A stretch of 64,000 nt of DNA. It comes from Dyadobacter alkalitolerans DSM 23607 (GTDB lineage: Bacteria; Bacteroidota; Bacteroidia; Cytophagales; Spirosomataceae). Positions within the stretch are counted from its first letter, which is position 1. Each line of letters opens with the position of its first letter. The notes under the pieces are model-generated. The model worked only from the letters and a program-made list of their open reading frames with translations, was not told where the DNA came from and searched no databases. Shown here piece by piece: positions 34,944-45,069 of this stretch. The stretch covers positions 1 to 64,000 of the forward strand of contig NZ_AUAS01000006.1 in assembly GCF_000428845.1 (NCBI RefSeq), given 5' to 3'. The translations under genes and the position numbers were made by a program.

Positions 34944-36308
34944 ATGAAAAAGTCAATTTTAAATCCATATAAAAGATCGGCACAAGCATTTGTTATTGTA
35001 TTGCTGCTGAGTCCCTTACTTTCTTTGGGGCAGAGCCAAACATTGTCTTTGCAAAAAGCCATCGAGCTCGCGCAAAGCCGGAACCGCGATCTCCGGATCG
35101 ATTCGATCAACATTCACAAAGCCAAACAGCAGACCGCCATTACGCGCGGTTTGTTGATGCCAAACATTAGTCTGACAGGCCAGTTTCAGCATTATTTTCA
35201 AAAGCCGGTTTTCTTCGGTTTGAATGGTAATACCGGAAGCTCTGAAAAAATCGGTTATGCACGTTTTGGTGGTGAAGACATTGGTGCAGCACAAGTTTCG
35301 CTGGGTCAGCCCATTTATAACTCCGGCGCTAAGCGCGAAATCGAGCGCCGCAAGCTGCTTGAAAAACAAAGTCAGCTTTCATTTCGCCAGAGAGAAGTGG
35401 ATGTGGTGGCTCAGGTGAAGCAAAATTACGTTCAGCTGCTCGTTTTGAATGAAAGATTGAAGTTGCAAAAGGAAAGCATTGTCAGAAACCAGAAAGCCTT
35501 GAATGATTCACGCTCGCTACTGGCGCAAGGCCGCGCATTGCGGGTGGATACATTACGCGCATATACATCTGTAAAGAATCTGGAACCAGACGTGCTCAGG
35601 CTGACGTATGCATTGCAAATAAGCCAACAGCAACTGAGGAATTTGTTAGGGGACGTTTCGGATACAAACTACGTTCTTTCAGATTCGTTGGAGCTTAATG
35701 CCAGTGAATCAGTCCCGGCAGAGGACGGAACCTACAAGCTGTCCATCCAGCAGCGCCCTGATTTACAAATTCTGACATTGAACAAGGAAATCAGTGACAA
35801 AGAAATTGAGTTATACAAATCTGCGCGTTTGCCGGTTGTGAGCTTTATCAGCCAATATCAGATCCTTACGCAAACCAATCAGTTTCGCTTCGGGAATGCT
35901 GCTTATCCACCTGTTTTTTATGCCGGCGTGCAGTTTGCTATTCCCATTTTCAGCGGAAACCAGAACATTAACAAAATAACATTAGGCAAAATTGAAAGAC
36001 AGCAAGCCGATGTCATTTACAGCAATGCGCAGGAGCAACTTAAATCCGAAGTAAAACAGGTCCTGGCTAGTTTAATTGAAACCTCCGAAAGGATCAAAAC
36101 CCAGCAGAATGTTTCCGAAACGGCAGAACTCAGCTATTCCATCACCAAATACCGCTACGAAAAAGGCGTAGCATCGCGCCTGGAATTGATCGATTCCGAA
36201 TTTGCATTAACCTCCGCCAAATCCAATTACCTGGAAGCGGTCTATGATTATCTCTCTTCAAAAATAGAGCTGGATCGTATTACAGGAAATGTAAAGGAGC
36301 AACTCTAA
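34944..36308 (+). CDS. TolC-family outer-membrane channel of the efflux operon
   Basis: A 454-residue protein with a signal region (ALVIVLLLSPLLSLGQ type, to about residue 30) and two TolC-like halves rich in long helices (LQKAIELAQSRNRDLRI, RYEKGVASRLELIDSEFALTSAKSNYLEA). It forms the outer-membrane exit duct. It is 32 bases after the pump gene and is followed by a terminator at 36366-36391, so the operon ends here. Confidence 0.92.
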   Translation: MKKSILNPYKRSAQAFVIVLLLSPLLSLGQSQTLSLQKAIELAQSRNRDLRIDSINIHKAKQQTAITRGLLMPNISLTGQFQHYFQKPVFFGLNGNTGSSEKIGYARFGGEDIGAAQVSLGQPIYNSGAKREIERRKLLEKQSQLSFRQREVDVVAQVKQNYVQLLVLNERLKLQKESIVRNQKALNDSRSLLAQGRALRVDTLRAYTSVKNLEPDVLRLTYALQISQQQLRNLLGDVSDTNYVLSDSLELNASESVPAEDGTYKLSIQQRPDLQILTLNKEISDKEIELYKSARLPVVSFISQYQILTQTNQFRFGNAAYPPVFYAGVQFAIPIFSGNQNINKITLGKIERQQADVIYSNAQEQLKSEVKQVLASLIETSERIKTQQNVSETAELSYSITKYRYEKGVASRLELIDSEFALTSAKSNYLEAVYDYLSSKIELDRITGNVKEQL

Positions 36309-36365
36309 TATTTTACTCAGCGTTAATTAGAAACAACAGGTTGTGTTCAGGTTGTGTAATGAAAA

Positions 36366-36391
36366 AGAACCCCGGATTGTGTCTGGGATTC
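36366..36391. terminator. Terminator between the RND operon and lipoprotein genes
   Basis: An imperfect stem (AGAACCCCGG with TCTGGGATTC) is followed by TTTTTT on the plus strand; the minus strand reads CTTTTTC. It lies between convergent genes ending at 36308 and 36419. Confidence 0.7.
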
Positions 36392-36418
36392 TTTTTTGTG
36401 TTTGGGAGGGACTTATTA

Positions 36419-37273
36419 TTATAGCAAACCGTAATTTTTATATTGCCTTACTTTCGTAACCACATAATTTCCCACATCTTCTTTTACAGTTTCTGTTAAT
36501 CCATTTAACGTATATTTTATGCTGCGAACAGCCTTATATTCTTTAACTGGATTACCTACGAAGGTAGTTTCAACAATCTGTTTGATTTGGTTTACTTTAA
36601 AATAACCGAAAATAGGAATATACTTTCCACGCCCATTTGCTAAACATTCAGGGTTTATTTTAGCGATATCTTCTTCAACGCTGTAATAGCTGTAAGCTAA
36701 CTGCTTTGTTTCTACATTATTAGCATTATAAAATTTGATCTTACTTAAATTAAATTTCCCTGTTGTTTTAAGACTATAGGTAAATTCCTGTCGTTCACTA
36801 GGCGAATTTTTGTTGTATGCTTTTTCGAGTAAACCATCGGTGTTGTACTCATATTTGTATACTGTTTCATTTGGCGAGCTACTTACAGTATGATGGCTCT
36901 CTATGCATTTTCCTTCGGAATTAAGTATAAATTCGGATACTCCAATTTTCGTCTTGTTTTCGTTTGCGCCAGTAAAGTGTGATGCCAGTAATTTATCTTT
37001 ACTATAATTAAGGCTGTATATTGTAAATTCACTGGATTGCTGATCTACTTGCGTTTGAAGCATTTTTTGAGGTCCTCCGTATGTCAGAGCTATCTTATCA
37101 TCGCCAACCAGTCTTCTGAAATAGTAAGATACATTTGTCTTTAAATTATTAGTTTGTTCGGCTTGTTCTGCAACTGGACTTACAATCGCATCCTTCTCAT
37201 TCTGGCAAGCACCAAGCATGCCGACGACAATAATTGCCTTTGTAATTGTGGGTACATTTTGAAGTAATTTCAT
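36419..37273 (-). CDS. Lipoprotein of unknown role, paralog A
   Basis: Started at ATG 37273 (MKLLQNVPTITKAIIVV), since the paralog begins identically; the frame extends another 10 codons upstream. Lipobox GACQNEKD. The mature 260 residues alternate short strands with turns such as YEYNTDGLLEKAYNKN and FTYSLKTTGK, like YD or DUF4595-type repeats. The role is unknown. It lies about 170 bases downstream of its paralog on the same strand. Confidence 0.65.
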   Translation of the reverse strand: MKLLQNVPTITKAIIVVGMLGACQNEKDAIVSPVAEQAEQTNNLKTNVSYYFRRLVGDDKIALTYGGPQKMLQTQVDQQSSEFTIYSLNYSKDKLLASHFTGANENKTKIGVSEFILNSEGKCIESHHTVSSSPNETVYKYEYNTDGLLEKAYNKNSPSERQEFTYSLKTTGKFNLSKIKFYNANNVETKQLAYSYYSVEEDIAKINPECLANGRGKYIPIFGYFKVNQIKQIVETTFVGNPVKEYKAVRSIKYTLNGLTETVKEDVGNYVVTKVRQYKNYGLL

Positions 37274-37439
37274 ACTGTTCGTAGTTGTGTTTGAAAAATT
37301 CATTTTAACTGTATCAAGTTATCGCTTGATTGTGCCCAAGTAAAAATTAAATGGCTGAGTGGCTAGCTTCATTTAATTGGCGAAAACAGAGGTGGTCTGT
37401 TAACATTTGCTGACAGACCACTTTGTTAACCTAATATGA

Positions 37440-38357
37440 TTACTGACCTATCATTACAGCCTGGGGTGATGTAGAATATTTCCTTTCAACTTTGGATAAT
37501 ATCTTGCCAAAATCATCTTTTGTTATAAAATCATATGTTGTAATTTCTCCTCCCAAGCTTTTTGCTGATAAGTAATAATTAAAAACTGGGTACGGATAAA
37601 TGATCTGCCCAACAAATGCTTTATGAATAGTTTGTTTTAGGACATATCTGCTGAATTTGCCGAATATTGGCAGGTACGCGCTATTTGCTTCTGCGAGTCC
37701 TACAGGGTTTAAAGGTTTATCTTCTAGCGAAGTTTCATAGATATTGCCACTACTATTAGTTTGCGCTACGAACTTACCATTGGCGTGTTTGAAAATAATC
37801 TCTTTCTCTTTTTTGTCATATTGATCATAGAAAGTGATCTTGCTTAAAGATTTTCCCTGCAGGCTGTTGTCGGCATCTTGTTCGTATTCAAATACCTGGC
37901 GCAGCTTAGGAAGGGATTTGTGATACACCAAGGCAAGTTGGTTCAGTTCGTTGTATACATAAATGTAGGTTCCTCCAATAACTTTGTCAGTGCTGGTATG
38001 TACACTTTCTACACATTGCCCTTGCGCATTCAAAGTATAAGTAATAAAGTTTTTGTATGCCGTAATCCCATTCTTTTTGAGGGCACAAGTAATTTTGTTG
38101 CCGCTGTAAGTGTACTCTTTGAGCCATCCGGCACCATCTAGTTCTTTTACCAATTGATTTCTGATTCCGGAATAAGTAAGCTTGGTTCCGCCGTCTTTAA
38201 TTAGATATGTAACAGCTGTTTTTGCATTTGCATCCGTTTCCTGCTCGACCGATGTTGCAGGAGAAACAATTGCGTCCTTTTCATTCTGGCAAGCGCTCAT
38301 CATGGCGGCTAGAACGATCGCCTTTGTAATCGCAGGGGCATTGTGAAGTAATTTCAT
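37440..38357 (-). CDS. Lipoprotein of unknown role, paralog B
   Basis: A 305-residue paralog of the gene at 36419. The signal and following residues are nearly identical (MKLLHNAPAITKAIVLAAMMSACQNEKDAIVSP), after which the two diverge while keeping the same turn-rich pattern (YVYNELNQLALVYHKS, FEYEQDADNS). Tandem duplication with divergence of the exposed part suggests a surface protein whose outer face varies. No function can be assigned. Confidence 0.7.
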   Translation of the reverse strand: MKLLHNAPAITKAIVLAAMMSACQNEKDAIVSPATSVEQETDANAKTAVTYLIKDGGTKLTYSGIRNQLVKELDGAGWLKEYTYSGNKITCALKKNGITAYKNFITYTLNAQGQCVESVHTSTDKVIGGTYIYVYNELNQLALVYHKSLPKLRQVFEYEQDADNSLQGKSLSKITFYDQYDKKEKEIIFKHANGKFVAQTNSSGNIYETSLEDKPLNPVGLAEANSAYLPIFGKFSRYVLKQTIHKAFVGQIIYPYPVFNYYLSAKSLGGEITTYDFITKDDFGKILSKVERKYSTSPQAVMIGQ

Positions 38358-38634
38358 AATGTTTGTGTTTTGTTAAAAAAATTTTACTGCATCAAACTTA
38401 TTGCAAGCTTGCTATGGAAAGAAATGCGTTGGTTGAATGGTACGGTTGGATGAGCCTGCGGCAGAATGGATCATGCAAATGACGTTGCCCAAATAGTAAT
38501 TTGACAGGTTATTAATAGTATTAATTAGTGGGCTTCGGATTGAAAACAGACGCTGGTATTTTATAGGATGAGTTGCTTACAATCCCCTAATGGCACCATT
38601 TTTTAATACATATAGGAAAAGAAACAACAAGATC

Positions 38635-39456
38635 ATGAAGGCACTTACAAGTTCAGGCAGGCAATATGTTGAAGACATTGCTGCGAAATATAATCTTAAA
38701 ACTGAGACCGTTGAGGCACTTTTGCGTGCTGTGATCAGCGGGAACGGGACAATGGCCCAGTTTAACATTGCCGAATTGGGTGGTTCGGGGCAATGGATGA
38801 AGGGAGGGATGACCATGGTAGGGGATATGTTTAACAATTCCCTCAAGAGCACGGTGGATAAGCTTTCCAGTGAGCTGTCGGAGCAGGTTTCGACGAGGGT
38901 TTTATACGAGGACTCGGCTGAGGAACTGAATGAAGATCGCTCGAATGTGCAGCGCCAGGAAAGCGGCGCATTGTTTAGTCGGGATGGTTCCTGGCCTTCG
39001 GTTTTTGGTAATCCTACTGCCAGCGGTTCTCAGAATAATTTTCGTTATGCCTATTTTGCGCCCGTAAGAAGGCTGGTTATTGAGGAAAATGGTAAACGGA
39101 CTATTTATGACACGAAACACTACCACATCACCGGCATTGCGCAGCAGCAGGGAGGAGGGAATTCATATACATTTACGAGCCAGGATGGTTCGGTCGATTT
39201 GCGAAGTCTGGCCCTGATATCCGAACCGGGCGAACAGACACAGCCCACACCGGAAATTGCATATGACGTAACGTCTAATGCCGATTTGCACGCCGAAACG
39301 CTTGATCTGAGTGCTGCTGACCGAAGCGCGGCTGACCGCAGCCCGCAGGACATTATCATTGCGACGATTGAAAAAGTTAATGTTTTGTTTGAAAAAGGAC
39401 AGATTACAGAGGAGGAGTTTAAAGCGAAAAAACAAGAGCTGCTTTCGAGGTTGTAA
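38635..39456 (+). CDS. SHOCT-domain protein
   Basis: Begun at ATG 38635 (MKALTSSGRQYVEDI); an upstream ATG at 38590 in a basic, unlikely leader is less convincing. The 273 residues have a C-terminal SHOCT-type helix pair (VLFEKGQITEEEFKAKKQELL), a small oligomerisation motif. The central part contains a tandem repeat AADRSAADRS. No membrane segment is seen. The 277 bases upstream, back to 38357, hold no other gene. Confidence 0.65.
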   Translation: MKALTSSGRQYVEDIAAKYNLKTETVEALLRAVISGNGTMAQFNIAELGGSGQWMKGGMTMVGDMFNNSLKSTVDKLSSELSEQVSTRVLYEDSAEELNEDRSNVQRQESGALFSRDGSWPSVFGNPTASGSQNNFRYAYFAPVRRLVIEENGKRTIYDTKHYHITGIAQQQGGGNSYTFTSQDGSVDLRSLALISEPGEQTQPTPEIAYDVTSNADLHAETLDLSAADRSAADRSPQDIIIATIEKVNVLFEKGQITEEEFKAKKQELLSRL

Positions 39457-39483
39457 GTTCGCTTCGTTTAAGATAACATTGAA

Positions 39484-39510
39484 GGGCCGGGAAAGTGAGT
39501 TTCCTGGCCC
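39484..39510 (+). terminator. Terminator after the SHOCT gene
   Basis: Stem GGGCCGGGAAA (39484-39494) with TTTCCTGGCCC (39500-39510), 10 of 11 pairs, then TTTTGCG. This supports a downstream start for the next gene. Confidence 0.75.
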
Positions 39511-39558
39511 TTTTGCGTGATGATTGTTATTCACGTTATTTGCGTGAAACTTGCACCC

Positions 39559-40425
39559 ATGTTATTCGCGCAGATTTCAAAAATAACGGACCCCATCGTA
39601 GTGAAGCTGGACAAATGGTTTGACGAGAGCATTCGGTTTGTTCCTAACCTCGTCATTGCGATCCTCATCCTGGTCGTTTTTCGTTTCCTGGCGCGTTATG
39701 GAAGTCGGTTTATGGAAAAGGGCCTTGCCAGGGCGTCCCAGAACATCGCGCTGGTAAGTCTCATTTCTGCTATAACGCGCATTGCCATTGTGATGACAGG
39801 CCTGTTTTTCGCGTTGGGTGTTTTGGGATTGGATAAGACAGTAACGTCGTTGCTGGCAGGGGCGGGAGTGCTTGCTCTGGCACTTGGGTTTGCTTTTCAG
39901 GATCTTACCACCAATTTTATTTCCGGCGCATTCATCGCCATTCAGCGTCCTATCAAAGTTGGTGACGTTATTGAGACCAATGGATTTACGGGCAAAGTGC
40001 TTTCCATAGGTTTGCGGTCTGTTAAGCTGGATAACTTCGCTGGCCAGCTTGTAGAGCTTCCGAGCAAGGATATTTTTCAAAAACCCATCGTAAACTTTAC
40101 CAATTCAGGCGATCGCAGGGTGCAGCTCGAATGCAGCATCGGCTACAAAGACGACCTGTTTATGGTAGAAGATGTCGCGCTCTCAGCCATCAAGCCCCTT
40201 CCTTTTTTAGACAAGAAAAAGCCAGTCGAACTCAACTTTATCCGGTTCAGCGAAAAAAGCATCGACTTTGAAATCCTGTTTTGGATCGACCAATCAAAAA
40301 TCGGCCCTGGTCCTGCAAAAAGTGTCGCTATGAAGGGCATTAAAAAGGTTTTTGATGAAAATAACATTGCATTCCCGACGCCGGCGCGACCGGTGGAGCT
40401 CTTACCTCCGCTGACGAAGGATTAG
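39559..40425 (+). CDS. Small-conductance mechanosensitive channel (MscS family)
   Basis: Started at ATG 39559 (MLFAQISKITDP), as residues before it form a doubtful leader and a terminator ends at about 39514; an upstream ATG exists at 39517. The 288 residues have three membrane helices and the pore/beta domain signature AGAGVLALALGFAFQDLTTNFISGAF and PIKVGDVIETNGFTGKV. It opens under membrane tension on osmotic downshift and protects the cell from lysis. It is monocistronic and followed by a long hairpin at 40498-40549. Confidence 0.9.
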   Translation: MLFAQISKITDPIVVKLDKWFDESIRFVPNLVIAILILVVFRFLARYGSRFMEKGLARASQNIALVSLISAITRIAIVMTGLFFALGVLGLDKTVTSLLAGAGVLALALGFAFQDLTTNFISGAFIAIQRPIKVGDVIETNGFTGKVLSIGLRSVKLDNFAGQLVELPSKDIFQKPIVNFTNSGDRRVQLECSIGYKDDLFMVEDVALSAIKPLPFLDKKKPVELNFIRFSEKSIDFEILFWIDQSKIGPGPAKSVAMKGIKKVFDENNIAFPTPARPVELLPPLTKD

Positions 40426-40497
40426 CATTAACCGTAATTTTCTTACACCCTCTGGATAGCTCACATTCACCGGAGGCTAATTGCATTCGTGCTCTTG

Positions 40498-40549
40498 GAT
40501 GGCTTGTCGTATCCTTTGCATTTCAATACAAAGGATAGCATAAGCCATC
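40498..40549 (+). terminator. Long hairpin after the MscS gene, probable terminator
   Basis: Arms of about 21 bases (40498-40518 and 40529-40549) match at 18 of 21 positions around CATTTCAATA; the perfect inner part is TATCCTTTG/CAAAGGATA. The tail TTTTATTT on the plus strand fits termination of the mscS transcript, 73 bases beyond its stop. Confidence 0.6.
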
Positions 40550-40580
40550 TTTTATTTAGCACATTTTAACCCGACTTTTT

Positions 40581-43500
40581 ATGCAAGAATTCTATCCAAT
40601 GACTTGGAAGGAAAAAGAGAGACATGCCCTTTTTCGAAAATCTTTGTTAACGCTGGCCTTGTCCATTTTATCTTTCTTATGCTATTCACAGCTCTATTAT
40701 TTACCTAATGAAAAACCGGGTCCGTTTGGGACGATGTATGCTCCGCAGTCCTATAAAATTCCAGCTGGAAAAACTTATTATCATGACAAAGTCCCTTTGT
40801 ATGCGACCAAATATTTACGAGATCCAAATGATCCAACATCAACCTCGGTTGCACTATGCTCTTTTAAAGATGAATTAAAGGGGTTGTATAGTAATACAGA
40901 AGTTATCGGCGAAGGTATAGATCCGGTTAATGGCGTGGATAAGATTGCCTTACTTTTTGCATCGCCCCTAACTGCAAAGGGGCAAAATGGGCCATTTAAC
41001 ACAATGGAATTTTTAAATTCCTTGCCAGTCGACTTTACACATCCATATCCTACGGTGCACGGAATCAGCGCTTTGGCCCATACTCAGGAATTCTATCGTA
41101 TGACATATGATCTTTTTGGTTGGAAAGGAGTCGATATTGGCGGCTTAAAAACGGTTACAAGCGTCATCACAAACTCTCAGCCGACAGCCGTAACCCAATA
41201 TGACCCCCCTGTAGTTGCTTATAATGTAGGGCAGGGATTATCCAATCCATGTTTGACCAGGGACGTGATAGGTCACGAGCTTACTCACCTTATCTGGCTG
41301 TCAGCTTGGGGACAAGGTCAGGATAATAAGGAAAGCAGTTCGCTGGGTGAAGGTTTTGCCGACGTCATTGGTAGTGCCTTGAAAAACTATTTTGCGGTTC
41401 AAAATGCACCAGGAGCAGGCTTTGCAAATCCTGACTGGGGATTTCTGATACAAGAAATGGGGCTGGACAGCAAAAGGAATTTTTCAATTTCACCTCATTT
41501 TTCGTCGTTACCTGAGTGTTACAAAGGGCTATTTTGGAAAAACTCTGGTGAGCCTGGTTTTGATCCGCATGGTAATGGTATGGTCCTGAGTAAAATCTTC
41601 TTTCGTATGAACGCTGGCGAAACAGGTTACATTGACCAGAACCCCTCGAACGGAACTTTCATCGTATTACCACTTATTCCTGACAATCCAGCCGCAACTT
41701 ATGCACTATCGCTGAAACTATTTTTCAGAACCTTTACAGAAAAGCTTTCGTGGTCATCAACATTTCCAGACGTTCGTGTCAAAATGCTTGAAATGGCTGA
41801 GGAAATGGGATATCCCGAAGGGTCGCACGTTTACCAACAAATAAAGAATGCTTTCAAGGCAGCCGGGATCGGTGATGGATGGGGTTTTGATAATGCAGAT
41901 TGTGTTTCAGGGCCAAATACGCTGGCACAAGGTTGGAGTGGCTTGGTTCCAATCAGCGTACAAGTTGCAAGCCTCGACAATGATCCCCAGGGTAAAAAAG
42001 TACATTGGATTGCGGATTGTCAGGATGTTGATGTTTTAATACTTACGGAAGTTTTTAATCCAATAAGTCCCGGTGCTCCCTATTATGCAATTGATCTAGA
42101 TAACGATGGTATTTATACTATTGATAACAATGTATCGCTGTCTAAGTCGATTGTCAGTCTCAATCATGGTATAAGAGCAAGCGTGGACCATTTTGCTAAA
42201 AAGTTTAATTTTATAGGGCTTAAGGGCACAAGTAAATTTATTGAACACCTTATTGGCTCTCCGAGTCCTGACTTTATCCCAGGAGCATATCTTGCTCAAA
42301 TCAAATCTGATTCAAATCCCGCAAAAATGACCTTGGATCAAATTGCAGGAAATTACTTCGGCGGAATTTATAACACGGTAAAAAGTATACAGCTTCCCGA
42401 GTCCAAAGAATCAATAGCCATTCGCAATGCTTTGATAGATATTTTCGGCTTGGAAGTCAGCAATGAATACCGATTAACTAAGGGTGATGAAGCATTATGG
42501 ACAATCGGTTCTGATCTATTTGGAGACGGCAATTATTTAAGAAGTTTTTCCAACCCGAAGTCAAAAGGCCAATTCAATTTTTACAAATGCCAAGGTTGGG
42601 ACGCTGCAGTTCCGGAGCAAATGGCCGGCGTATGGACCCAGTTTTATTACTTAATCTCTAAGGGAACCCCGCTGACTGGCTTTACTAATGAAAAGGGTCA
42701 AACCCGCTTTTTTACCGGGCTTGAAGAGGGCGTTCCAGAAAAGATCATGTTTGCTGCCTTTCTGTATTTCCTTCCCTCAAACCCAACTTTCGACGATGTC
42801 GTTGCTGCCATCCAATCCTCAATTTTGTTTCATGGCTACAAGGAAACATCAGGAACCTGGAAGAAATGTAATGATGCGCTAACCTGTGTAATCGGCAAAG
42901 AATTTCTTCCTCAACCCAGATTATGGGCGGTTGATGATGATGGTAATGAAGTCAAAGTTGTGGACCCATTTAATGCACAATTTCGCTCAGACGAGTATTT
43001 CCCTGACAAGATTGAGTATCGCCTATTCGAAGTTTCCAAAGATGTAGCATTCAACGATTTGATATCACCGGTTTACCGCGCCTTTCAGCATACAACCGAG
43101 GTTCTGCTTCCTTACATTGATGAAAAAGACCCGGGTAAGCGCACCAATACTGCCAAGTTTTTCTTGGAAGAAGGGACATACTACGTCAGAACCAGACTTT
43201 ACGCCACTGGCGGGCCGGGTTGTGCAAGTTCGCTGGGTGGCAATTTGGAATGTCGTGCTCTTGAAATGATGGTTAACAATTGGAGCCCTATCCTACAAGT
43301 AACAGCTGCTCCAATTACCACCAAACCAATCAGTCCGCTGGAACATGATAAACTCACCGCCTGGAAAAGCGTCTTTGAGTGGCAGGCGACACCTGGCGCG
43401 GCCGGTTATATTCTGAGAGTAACCGATTTGACAGGTAAAGTGCCTGTGCAGGATGTTCCAGTGGAAGCGACCAGTGATGAGGCAGAAGCCAAGGAGCTTG

Positions 43501-45065
43501 CATTGGCTAAGGAACGTGATTATAGCTGGCAAATCACAGCCACACACAAACTCGGTTCAGAAGAGGGTGTTACCTGGGACAAAGGGTTGAAAAAGTTCGT
43601 ACAGACCGGGCTGACCGAGACTGACATTTTCGGCACCTGGACTGATGCAATGTCATTTCAGACTAATCTGCCGGAGACCCCTTTGCTTGTTCCTCCCAGT
43701 CCTGCTAATGGCGAGCATGTTGCTCCCTTTGGTAAAAAGATTCTTTTGGAAGCCAAGGAAGTTCAGGGGGCCAGTTATTATCGCTATCGTATCCAAGACA
43801 AAAAAGACGATAGGAATATGCCCAAGATGCTCTATGACCATGAAAACGCAATACTGCCCGATGTCTCTGACGGAAAAGTATATACATGGTCATTCGAGCC
43901 ATGTAAAGAAATTACGTTGCCGTTTATTACCGAACAGGAATTCGGCAAGAAATACTTTTCAACGTTTGTGGTCGACTACTCTCTGGTGCCTGCGCCAGTG
44001 CTTGTCTCGCCATTTAACGATGAGGTGCTCGAATTCCAGGAACAAGCGTCGCATAGCTTTGAGTGGGAGGATGTGCTTGGCGCGGAGCAATTTGACTACA
44101 CTGTTTCCCGGACATTTGACGATGCAGTACTTGCCTGGGCAGATGGTAGCACTTATTTGACAGGGGAATCCATCGACCATGTCAGGGATTTGCCGGACAA
44201 TGTCAATGGCGGCTTTAAGTGGCGTGTCCGGGCGAAGGCACGGGATGGAAAGGGTGACTGGATTTACGGACCCTATTCCGATCCGTTCTTCTATTGGTTA
44301 CGTCCTACCAAGTCACATTTGAATTCTCCAGCCAAAAGTGCCCAGGATGTAGGGGTTGATAAAGTGGAGTTTACATGGGAAAATCAATGGGCGCCCGACG
44401 GTTTTCTATTTCGTATCTATGGGAATAACGCCCTTCTATTCCAGAAGGTAGTGCATGGCACGAGTATCACCTTGACGAATCTCAGATATGATTCAGATTA
44501 TACATGGGATGCTCCGGCCATGAGCATTACTCCAATAGGTACACATTATCCTGCGGATTATACATTCCGTCATTTCTATACCATGAGCGGGGCTAATAAA
44601 GGGGATGAGGAAATTAAGGAGTATGATCCTAATGAAGTACCTGAACCGGAGCCAAACGATCCAAGCCCAGATCCAGGGATTGATCCTGAAAAACTGCCTA
44701 AGCTTACCGTAACATTCGGATGGGGTAGCCCTGGAAGCAGTACTATTTCAAGTTTTGATTGCGAAATTACAGTTTCGGGACCTGGGGTGTATTCTTCATC
44801 TGCCGATAGTGACCCCTATGATATTTGGTTAAGTTCTCAAACTAGCGGAAATGCATTTGAGCTGGACCATGCCCTGCCAGGAACTTACACAGCCATGCTA
44901 ACCATGAAAAATGTATCAGGGGAAGAGGACGCGCTTCACCCGGCCTCTTATTACGTCACTTGGTTTGATGCAAACGGATTTCATGAATTGAAAGGTCCTT
45001 TTGGCTTTTTCTCGGAAGGGTCATCCGTAACATTAACTATCCCCTATACACCTATAATCGAATGA
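40581..45065 (+). CDS. Large secreted M4-like metallopeptidase with FN3-like modules
   Basis: A 1494-residue protein. The N-terminal region (to about residue 35) holds a signal-like hydrophobic stretch after a charged leader. The zinc motif is HELTH (232-236) with the third ligand E257 in GEGFADV and D261, and the active-site His is H330 in FDPHGNGM; these spacings fit the M4 (thermolysin-like) clan. Several Ig or fibronectin-III-like modules follow (about 880-1350, FEWQATPGAAGYILRVTDL, FEWEDVLGAEQFDY). No T9SS sorting domain is seen. The ATG of the next gene is 4 bases after its stop. Confidence 0.8.
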   Translation: MQEFYPMTWKEKERHALFRKSLLTLALSILSFLCYSQLYYLPNEKPGPFGTMYAPQSYKIPAGKTYYHDKVPLYATKYLRDPNDPTSTSVALCSFKDELKGLYSNTEVIGEGIDPVNGVDKIALLFASPLTAKGQNGPFNTMEFLNSLPVDFTHPYPTVHGISALAHTQEFYRMTYDLFGWKGVDIGGLKTVTSVITNSQPTAVTQYDPPVVAYNVGQGLSNPCLTRDVIGHELTHLIWLSAWGQGQDNKESSSLGEGFADVIGSALKNYFAVQNAPGAGFANPDWGFLIQEMGLDSKRNFSISPHFSSLPECYKGLFWKNSGEPGFDPHGNGMVLSKIFFRMNAGETGYIDQNPSNGTFIVLPLIPDNPAATYALSLKLFFRTFTEKLSWSSTFPDVRVKMLEMAEEMGYPEGSHVYQQIKNAFKAAGIGDGWGFDNADCVSGPNTLAQGWSGLVPISVQVASLDNDPQGKKVHWIADCQDVDVLILTEVFNPISPGAPYYAIDLDNDGIYTIDNNVSLSKSIVSLNHGIRASVDHFAKKFNFIGLKGTSKFIEHLIGSPSPDFIPGAYLAQIKSDSNPAKMTLDQIAGNYFGGIYNTVKSIQLPESKESIAIRNALIDIFGLEVSNEYRLTKGDEALWTIGSDLFGDGNYLRSFSNPKSKGQFNFYKCQGWDAAVPEQMAGVWTQFYYLISKGTPLTGFTNEKGQTRFFTGLEEGVPEKIMFAAFLYFLPSNPTFDDVVAAIQSSILFHGYKETSGTWKKCNDALTCVIGKEFLPQPRLWAVDDDGNEVKVVDPFNAQFRSDEYFPDKIEYRLFEVSKDVAFNDLISPVYRAFQHTTEVLLPYIDEKDPGKRTNTAKFFLEEGTYYVRTRLYATGGPGCASSLGGNLECRALEMMVNNWSPILQVTAAPITTKPISPLEHDKLTAWKSVFEWQATPGAAGYILRVTDLTGKVPVQDVPVEATSDEAEAKELALAKERDYSWQITATHKLGSEEGVTWDKGLKKFVQTGLTETDIFGTWTDAMSFQTNLPETPLLVPPSPANGEHVAPFGKKILLEAKEVQGASYYRYRIQDKKDDRNMPKMLYDHENAILPDVSDGKVYTWSFEPCKEITLPFITEQEFGKKYFSTFVVDYSLVPAPVLVSPFNDEVLEFQEQASHSFEWEDVLGAEQFDYTVSRTFDDAVLAWADGSTYLTGESIDHVRDLPDNVNGGFKWRVRAKARDGKGDWIYGPYSDPFFYWLRPTKSHLNSPAKSAQDVGVDKVEFTWENQWAPDGFLFRIYGNNALLFQKVVHGTSITLTNLRYDSDYTWDAPAMSITPIGTHYPADYTFRHFYTMSGANKGDEEIKEYDPNEVPEPEPNDPSPDPGIDPEKLPKLTVTFGWGSPGSSTISSFDCEITVSGPGVYSSSADSDPYDIWLSSQTSGNAFELDHALPGTYTAMLTMKNVSGEEDALHPASYYVTWFDANGFHELKGPFGFFSEGSSVTLTIPYTPIIE

Positions 45066-45069
45066 TACC

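Noticed and set aside
43645..44160. 171-codon plus-strand frame within the metallopeptidase gene
   Set aside because: It is out of frame with the FN3-like modules and gives a Cys/Arg-rich sequence without domains.
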